Notes under the pieces: generated by a model
Told to the model about the DNA's origin: nothing
Databases searched by the model: none
What the model saw: only the letters and a program-made list of their open reading frames with translations
In this document: in pieces, positions 60,573 through 64,000 of the stretch
How positions within the stretch are numbered: the stretch's first letter is position 1
Layout: each line of letters starts with the position of its first letter
DNA from: VRUE01 sp963698085
GTDB taxonomy: Bacteria > Actinomycetota > Thermoleophilia > Solirubrobacterales > 70-9
NCBI GenBank assembly: GCA_963698085.1
Contig: OY969122.1
Span: forward strand, 1,860,001-1,924,000
Length of the DNA stretch: 64,000 nucleotides
Direction of reading: 5' to 3'
Made by a program: the position numbers and the translations under genes

Positions 60573-60622
60573 ACGTGCCGGTGCATAGAGGTCCATATGG
60601 ACCTCTATGCACCGGCACGTCT
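60571..60622. terminator. 52-bp perfect palindrome (copy 2), bidirectional terminator
   Basis: Perfect inverted symmetry about CCATATGG, between two convergent genes (stops at 60572 and 60625). Identical to 51618-51669 except for one three-base block, CAT/ATG instead of GAG/CTC, changed on both arms. It touches both stop codons, so it can end both transcripts. Confidence 0.75.
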
Positions 60623-60624
60623 GC

Positions 60625-61242
60625 CTAGGCTCGGGCGCGGACTAGATCCCGAACGTAGTCGGGGCACTCGACGCCCGGCATGAGGCGCTCGTCGGCCAGG
60701 GGGTCGCCCGCGGTCAGGCGTAGGGGGACCGTTCCGGCCCAGACCGGCAGCTCGTAGTCCTCTTCATCGTCGAGCGGGCCGCCGCTGCGGACCTTGGCCG
60801 AGGCCTCGTCGAGCGGCAGGCGGACGACGGCCGTCGCCTTCAGCTCCTGGGCGGTCGGCAGCCGGGCGTCGTCCCAGCGGCCGGGTATGAGTTTCTCGGT
60901 GAACGCCTCGAGCGCCTGGCATTTCTCGTCTTCTGACTCGACCGCCTCGGCCTGGCCGAAGACGACGACCGAGCGGTAGTTGACCGAGTGGTGGACGGCA
61001 GAGCGGGCCAGAACCAGGCCGTCGAGCAGGGTCGCGGTGACGCAGATCTCGGCCCGCCCGGCTCGGCGCAGGGTCGGGCTCGCCGCGGAGCCGTGGAGGT
61101 AGAGCGAGTCGCCTGCCCGGGCGTGGAGCGTGGGGATCACCACCGGGTACCCGGCGTCGCCGACCGTGCCGACGTGGCAGATCGGCGCCTCGTCGAGGAT
61201 CGACTCGATCTGCTCGCGCTCGTAGACCGCGCGCTTGGGCAT
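60625..61242 (-). CDS. pyridoxamine 5'-phosphate oxidase-family FMN-binding protein
   Basis: 205 residues from ATG 61242. Split-barrel flavin fold: ILDEAPICHVGTVGDAGYPV, PTLHARAGDSLYLHGSAASP, EICVTATLLDGLVLARSA and SVNYRSVVVFGQAEAV. Related to Nim/PNPOx-like proteins; probably binds FMN or F420. Divergent from a MocR regulator, whose family senses PLP, which fits a vitamin B6-linked role. Confidence 0.88.
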   Translation of the reverse strand: MPKRAVYEREQIESILDEAPICHVGTVGDAGYPVVIPTLHARAGDSLYLHGSAASPTLRRAGRAEICVTATLLDGLVLARSAVHHSVNYRSVVVFGQAEAVESEDEKCQALEAFTEKLIPGRWDDARLPTAQELKATAVVRLPLDEASAKVRSGGPLDDEEDYELPVWAGTVPLRLTAGDPLADERLMPGVECPDYVRDLVRARA

Positions 61243-61317
61243 TCTCGTGACCCTCGTCCGCGACCTCGCGGGCGTGCGGGCCCCTGATCTTGTCGCCACT
61301 CGCCCCTTCCTTGATAT

Positions 61318-61356
61318 CTGTTACAGTACAAATATATCTTCTGAGCTGACACAGTA
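61318..61356. promoter_or_regulatory. direct repeats, probable MocR operator
   Basis: CTGTTACAGTA (61318-61328) and CTGACACAGTA (61346-61356) are direct repeats 28 bp apart, in the region between the divergent PNPOx-like and MocR genes. MocR dimers typically bind such direct repeats. An A/T-rich segment (ACAAATATATCTT) lies between them. Confidence 0.55.
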
Positions 61357-61363
61357 TCGAATC

Positions 61364-62665
61364 TTGGGCGAGGGCGCCGGGGAAATCGCCGCCAGCATCG
61401 AGCGGGGAGTCGTCTCGGGCGAGTTGCGGCCCGGCGAGGCGTTGCCCGCCGTTCGTGCCCTCGCCAGCGAGCTCGGCGTCAGCCCGACCACCGTCGCCGC
61501 CGCCTTCAAGAGCTTGCGGGCACGGGGTCTTGTCGTGACGCGGTCGCGCAGCGGTGCGCAGGTGAGCTGGCGCCCACCGCTCGGCGCGTCCCTGCTGGGG
61601 GCGTCGGTTCCCGAGGGGGCGCGCGATCTGGCCAGCGGCAACCCCGACCCCGATCTGCTGCCCGATCTGACGCCGGTTCTACGACGCATCGACCCTCCTC
61701 GCCAGCTCTACGGCGGCGACTCGGCCGACCCCAAGCTGCTCGAGCTGGCGAATGCCGAGCTCGGGCGAGCCGGGATTGCGGCGGACGAGATGGCCGTCGT
61801 CAGCGGCGCCCTCGACGGGATCGAGCGGGCGCTGGTGGCACAGCTTCGCCCGGGCGACGTGGTCGCCGTGGAAGACCCCGGCTTCGCCGGGGTCTTCCAT
61901 CTCCTGCGCGCGCTTGGTCTTGCCCCGCGACCGGTGGCGATCGATGCCCGGGGGATGATCCCGGCGGCGCTCGGGGAGGCACTCGAGCAGGGCGTCGCCG
62001 CGGTCGTCCTCAACCCACGCGGGCAGAACCCAACCGGCGCTTCGCTAGACGAGGAGCGAGCGGCGGCACTGCAGCGCGTCCTAGATCGCGAGTCCGAGGC
62101 GATGGTCCTCGAGGACGACCACCTCGGCCCGATCGCCGGCGCTCCGCGACTGACCCTAACCGCTGGCCGGCGCCGCTGGGCGGCGGCCCGCTCCCTAGCC
62201 AAGTCACTCGGACCGGACCTGCGCCTGGCGGTCCTAGCCGGCGACCCCGAGACGATCGGCCGTGTGCGTGGCCGCCAGGCTGTCGGCCCAGGCTGGGTAA
62301 GCCACCTACTCCAGCGCACCGCGGCGGAGCTTTGGGAAGACAAGAGGGTCGCTCGTGAGCTAGAGCGGGCCGCCGAGACCTACACCAAGCGCCGCGAGGC
62401 GTTCGTCACCGCCTTGGCCGAGTACAGCATCGAGGTCGAGGCGCCGACGGGCCTAAACGTCTGGATCCCAGTCCCCGACGAGACCTCCATCGTCCAAGCC
62501 CTTCAGTCGGAGGGCTGGGCGGTAACGCCAGGAGCCCCGTTCCGCCTCCAAGCAGAACCGGCTATTCGAGTAACCATCAGCTCTCTGCAGCCAACCGAGT
62601 CGCCGACGCTGGCCGAGGCGATCGCCTCGGCGCTCCGCCCATCTCAGCGCACGCGCCCCGCTTGA
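61364..62665 (+). CDS. MocR-type regulator (GntR HTH fused to aminotransferase fold)
   Basis: 433 residues from TTG 61364. The frame stays open to ATG 61235, but that would overlap the divergent gene and place the operator inside the gene. GntR winged helix: EIAASIERGVVSGELRPGEA, LASELGVSPTTVAAAFKSLR and GLVVTRSRSGAQVS. The fold-type I aminotransferase part has VVSGALDGIERALVAQL, VAVEDPGFAGVFHLL, NPRGQNPTGASLDEE and a Lys in ARSLAKSLGPDLRLAVLAG, the PLP-binding position. Expected to sense PLP and control the divergent PNPOx-like gene. Confidence 0.87.
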   Translation: MGEGAGEIAASIERGVVSGELRPGEALPAVRALASELGVSPTTVAAAFKSLRARGLVVTRSRSGAQVSWRPPLGASLLGASVPEGARDLASGNPDPDLLPDLTPVLRRIDPPRQLYGGDSADPKLLELANAELGRAGIAADEMAVVSGALDGIERALVAQLRPGDVVAVEDPGFAGVFHLLRALGLAPRPVAIDARGMIPAALGEALEQGVAAVVLNPRGQNPTGASLDEERAAALQRVLDRESEAMVLEDDHLGPIAGAPRLTLTAGRRRWAAARSLAKSLGPDLRLAVLAGDPETIGRVRGRQAVGPGWVSHLLQRTAAELWEDKRVARELERAAETYTKRREAFVTALAEYSIEVEAPTGLNVWIPVPDETSIVQALQSEGWAVTPGAPFRLQAEPAIRVTISSLQPTESPTLAEAIASALRPSQRTRPA

Positions 62666-62668
62666 GCC

Positions 62669-64000
62669 CTACGCGGGGACCGCGCCACTCTCAACCGGGC
62701 GACCTTCCGTGGCCCACGTCCCAACCCCACCCCGCGCGACATGGATGACCTCGAACCCCTCCCGCTGCAGTACCGACGCCGCGAGGCCGCTGCGTTTGCC
62801 GCCCTTGCAAATCGTCGCGAGGACCTTGTCTCGCGGCAGCTCGTCCAGCCGCCTCATCAGCTCGCCATAGGGAACGTGCAGCGAGCCGGCAATGTGGCCA
62901 TCGGCATACTCGCCGGCGCCGCGCACGTCGAGGAGCAGCGGCGGGTCCTCACCTCCCAGCAATTCCGCGAGCCGCTCGGGCCCGATCGGCTCGATTCGCG
63001 CCACCGGACGCTCCTCCGCCCGCCAGGCGCTCATGCCGCCGCCGAGGAAACCGCGCACCTTCAGCCCGACCGCGGCCAGCAGCTCCGCCGCTTCCAGCTC
63101 GTTGCCATCGGAGGCGGCGATGACGACCACCTCGCCCTCGGGCGGGACGACCTGGGCGACCTTGGTCGCGAACCCGGTGTCGTAGGCGGAGGCGCTGATC
63201 GCTCCGGGGATGTGGGCCTCGTCGAATTGCTCGTTGGTGCGCGAGTCGACGGCCAAGGCCCCCGCGGCGATCGCCGCCTCGAGTCGCCTCGGCGTCAGCC
63301 TGGCGGGCGAGCCGATCGACTCGATCAGCGGCCCGCGGTTGAGGGCGACGATGTGCTCGACGTTGGGCGGGCGCTCGCCCAGGCTCGCAACCGCGTGCTC
63401 GACGAACTCGCCTTCGTCGGCGAAGGCAAGCGCGCGGTTGTGGCGGCGCTCGAAGCCGATCGTCGAGGAGGTCTTGAGGTCAATACCCGAGCTGCCGCAG
63501 AGCGAGCCGCCGAGGTGGCCGGGCCAGACCTCGACCTCGTCGGGCAGGGCGAGCAGGCGCTCGTGCAGGGAGCGGAAGATGCCGGCGGCGCCCTCTCGTG
63601 GTTCTACCGCCAGGTCGGGCCGGGCGACGTCACCGACGAAGAGCGAGTCGCCGCTCAGCACCGCGACCGGGTCGCCGCCGCGCTCGGCGTCGCGGAGCAG
63701 AAACGAGGTGTGCTCGGGCCGGTGGCCGGGGGTGTGGATGGCCTCGATCGAGACCGACTCGCCAAGTTCCAGTATCCAGCCGTCGGCGAGCGGTTCGTGC
63801 TCGTACTCGGCGTCGGCCAGCCCGTTGACGTGGATTGTCGCCCCGCTGGCGCGGGCCAGCCGGCCGTGGCCGGAGACGTGATCGGCGTGGTTGTGGGTCT
63901 CCAGCACGTGCTCGATCCGCACCCCGTGCAGGCGGGCGAGGTTGACGTAGGGGTCGATGTCCCACTGCGGATCGACCACCGCGGCAACTCCGGCCGCCGG
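62669..64000 (-). CDS. metallo-beta-lactamase / double rhodanese protein, cut by window edge
   Basis: At least 443 residues; the frame is still open at 64000 and the N-terminus is missing. Order from the N-terminal side: MBL domain with ETHNHADHVSGHGRLARAS (THxHxDH), HTPGHRPEHTSF and SGDSLFVGDVARPDL, as in persulfide dioxygenases (ETHE1-like); rhodanese domain 1 (VVVIAASDGNELEAAELLA) where the active Cys is replaced by Ala; rhodanese domain 2 with the Cys loop LATICKGGKRSGLAA. Probably oxidises persulfides in sulfide detoxification. Convergent with the MocR gene, 3 bp apart. Confidence 0.88.
   Translation of the reverse strand, partial: PAAGVAAVVDPQWDIDPYVNLARLHGVRIEHVLETHNHADHVSGHGRLARASGATIHVNGLADAEYEHEPLADGWILELGESVSIEAIHTPGHRPEHTSFLLRDAERGGDPVAVLSGDSLFVGDVARPDLAVEPREGAAGIFRSLHERLLALPDEVEVWPGHLGGSLCGSSGIDLKTSSTIGFERRHNRALAFADEGEFVEHAVASLGERPPNVEHIVALNRGPLIESIGSPARLTPRRLEAAIAAGALAVDSRTNEQFDEAHIPGAISASAYDTGFATKVAQVVPPEGEVVVIAASDGNELEAAELLAAVGLKVRGFLGGGMSAWRAEERPVARIEPIGPERLAELLGGEDPPLLLDVRGAGEYADGHIAGSLHVPYGELMRRLDELPRDKVLATICKGGKRSGLAASVLQREGFEVIHVARGGVGTWATEGRPVESGAVPA

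Overview
The window is about 64 kb of high-G+C DNA from an actinobacterium. Gene content (replication-relaxation/serine-recombinase elements, DUF3556 and DUF2855 proteins, TPR plus InlB-like repeat membrane proteins, MocR/PNPOx pair) and the frequent ATGA/GTGA stop-start overlaps suggest Thermoleophilia (Solirubrobacterales-like). That placement is inference from style and family content; no rRNA or tRNA is present to confirm it.

Region 1 (1-17.34 kb) is a stack of integrative elements. Element I (left, truncated by the window edge) reads rightwards: DNA-transfer ATPase, replication-relaxation protein, XF1762-family protein, a small gene and a large serine recombinase. Element II (about 4.43-16.93 kb) carries a mirror-image copy of the same backbone (recombinase, replication-relaxation protein, transfer ATPase with a frameshift). 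Its cargo is a VapBC-type toxin-antitoxin pair, an AbiEi-type antitoxin, an HEPN protein with an RX4H motif, a DUF6414 gene coupled to an AAA+ ATPase, and a 2'-5' RNA ligase-like protein. The same 12-bp sequence lies at both ends of element II, inside the 3' part of recombinase genes. To its right is a truncated third recombinase fused to the truncated 3' end of an RTX-repeat gene.

Region 2 (17.4-27.3 kb) holds a TPR/InlB-repeat membrane protein, a methyltransferase, a cupin protein, an alpha/beta-hydrolase-glycosyltransferase fusion under a TetR regulator with a readable promoter/operator, a LuxR remnant, and a two-gene dGTPase operon facing a two-TM membrane protein.

Region 3 (27.4-32.4 kb) is a probable B12-linked unit: a 1107-residue radical SAM protein with a B12-binding-like domain, divergent from a 2OG-Fe(II)-type oxygenase and a PduO-type cobalamin adenosyltransferase. 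This and the DUF6414/AAA+ pair are the best candidates for an undescribed system.

Region 4 (32.4-49.1 kb) contains small-molecule redox enzymes, two decayed genes (AraC with an internal deletion; methyltransferase tail with two compensating frameshifts), an RTX-repeat secreted protein, a Baeyer-Villiger-type monooxygenase, a PolI-like 5'-3' exonuclease divergent from a DUF3556 protein across a nested inverted repeat, and an ABC-2 transporter.

Region 5 (49.1-64 kb) holds a cupredoxin and a multicopper oxidase, CutA, PII/Amt, glyoxalase-family genes, a bifunctional penicillin-binding protein, a SpoU methyltransferase, an NlpC/P60 hydrolase, a PNPOx/MocR divergent pair and a metallo-beta-lactamase/rhodanese protein cut by the right edge. 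Two 52-bp perfect palindromes with compensating base changes lie between genes here. At least ten genes across the window show a TANNNT box 6-10 nt before the start codon, the arrangement of leaderless actinobacterial transcripts.
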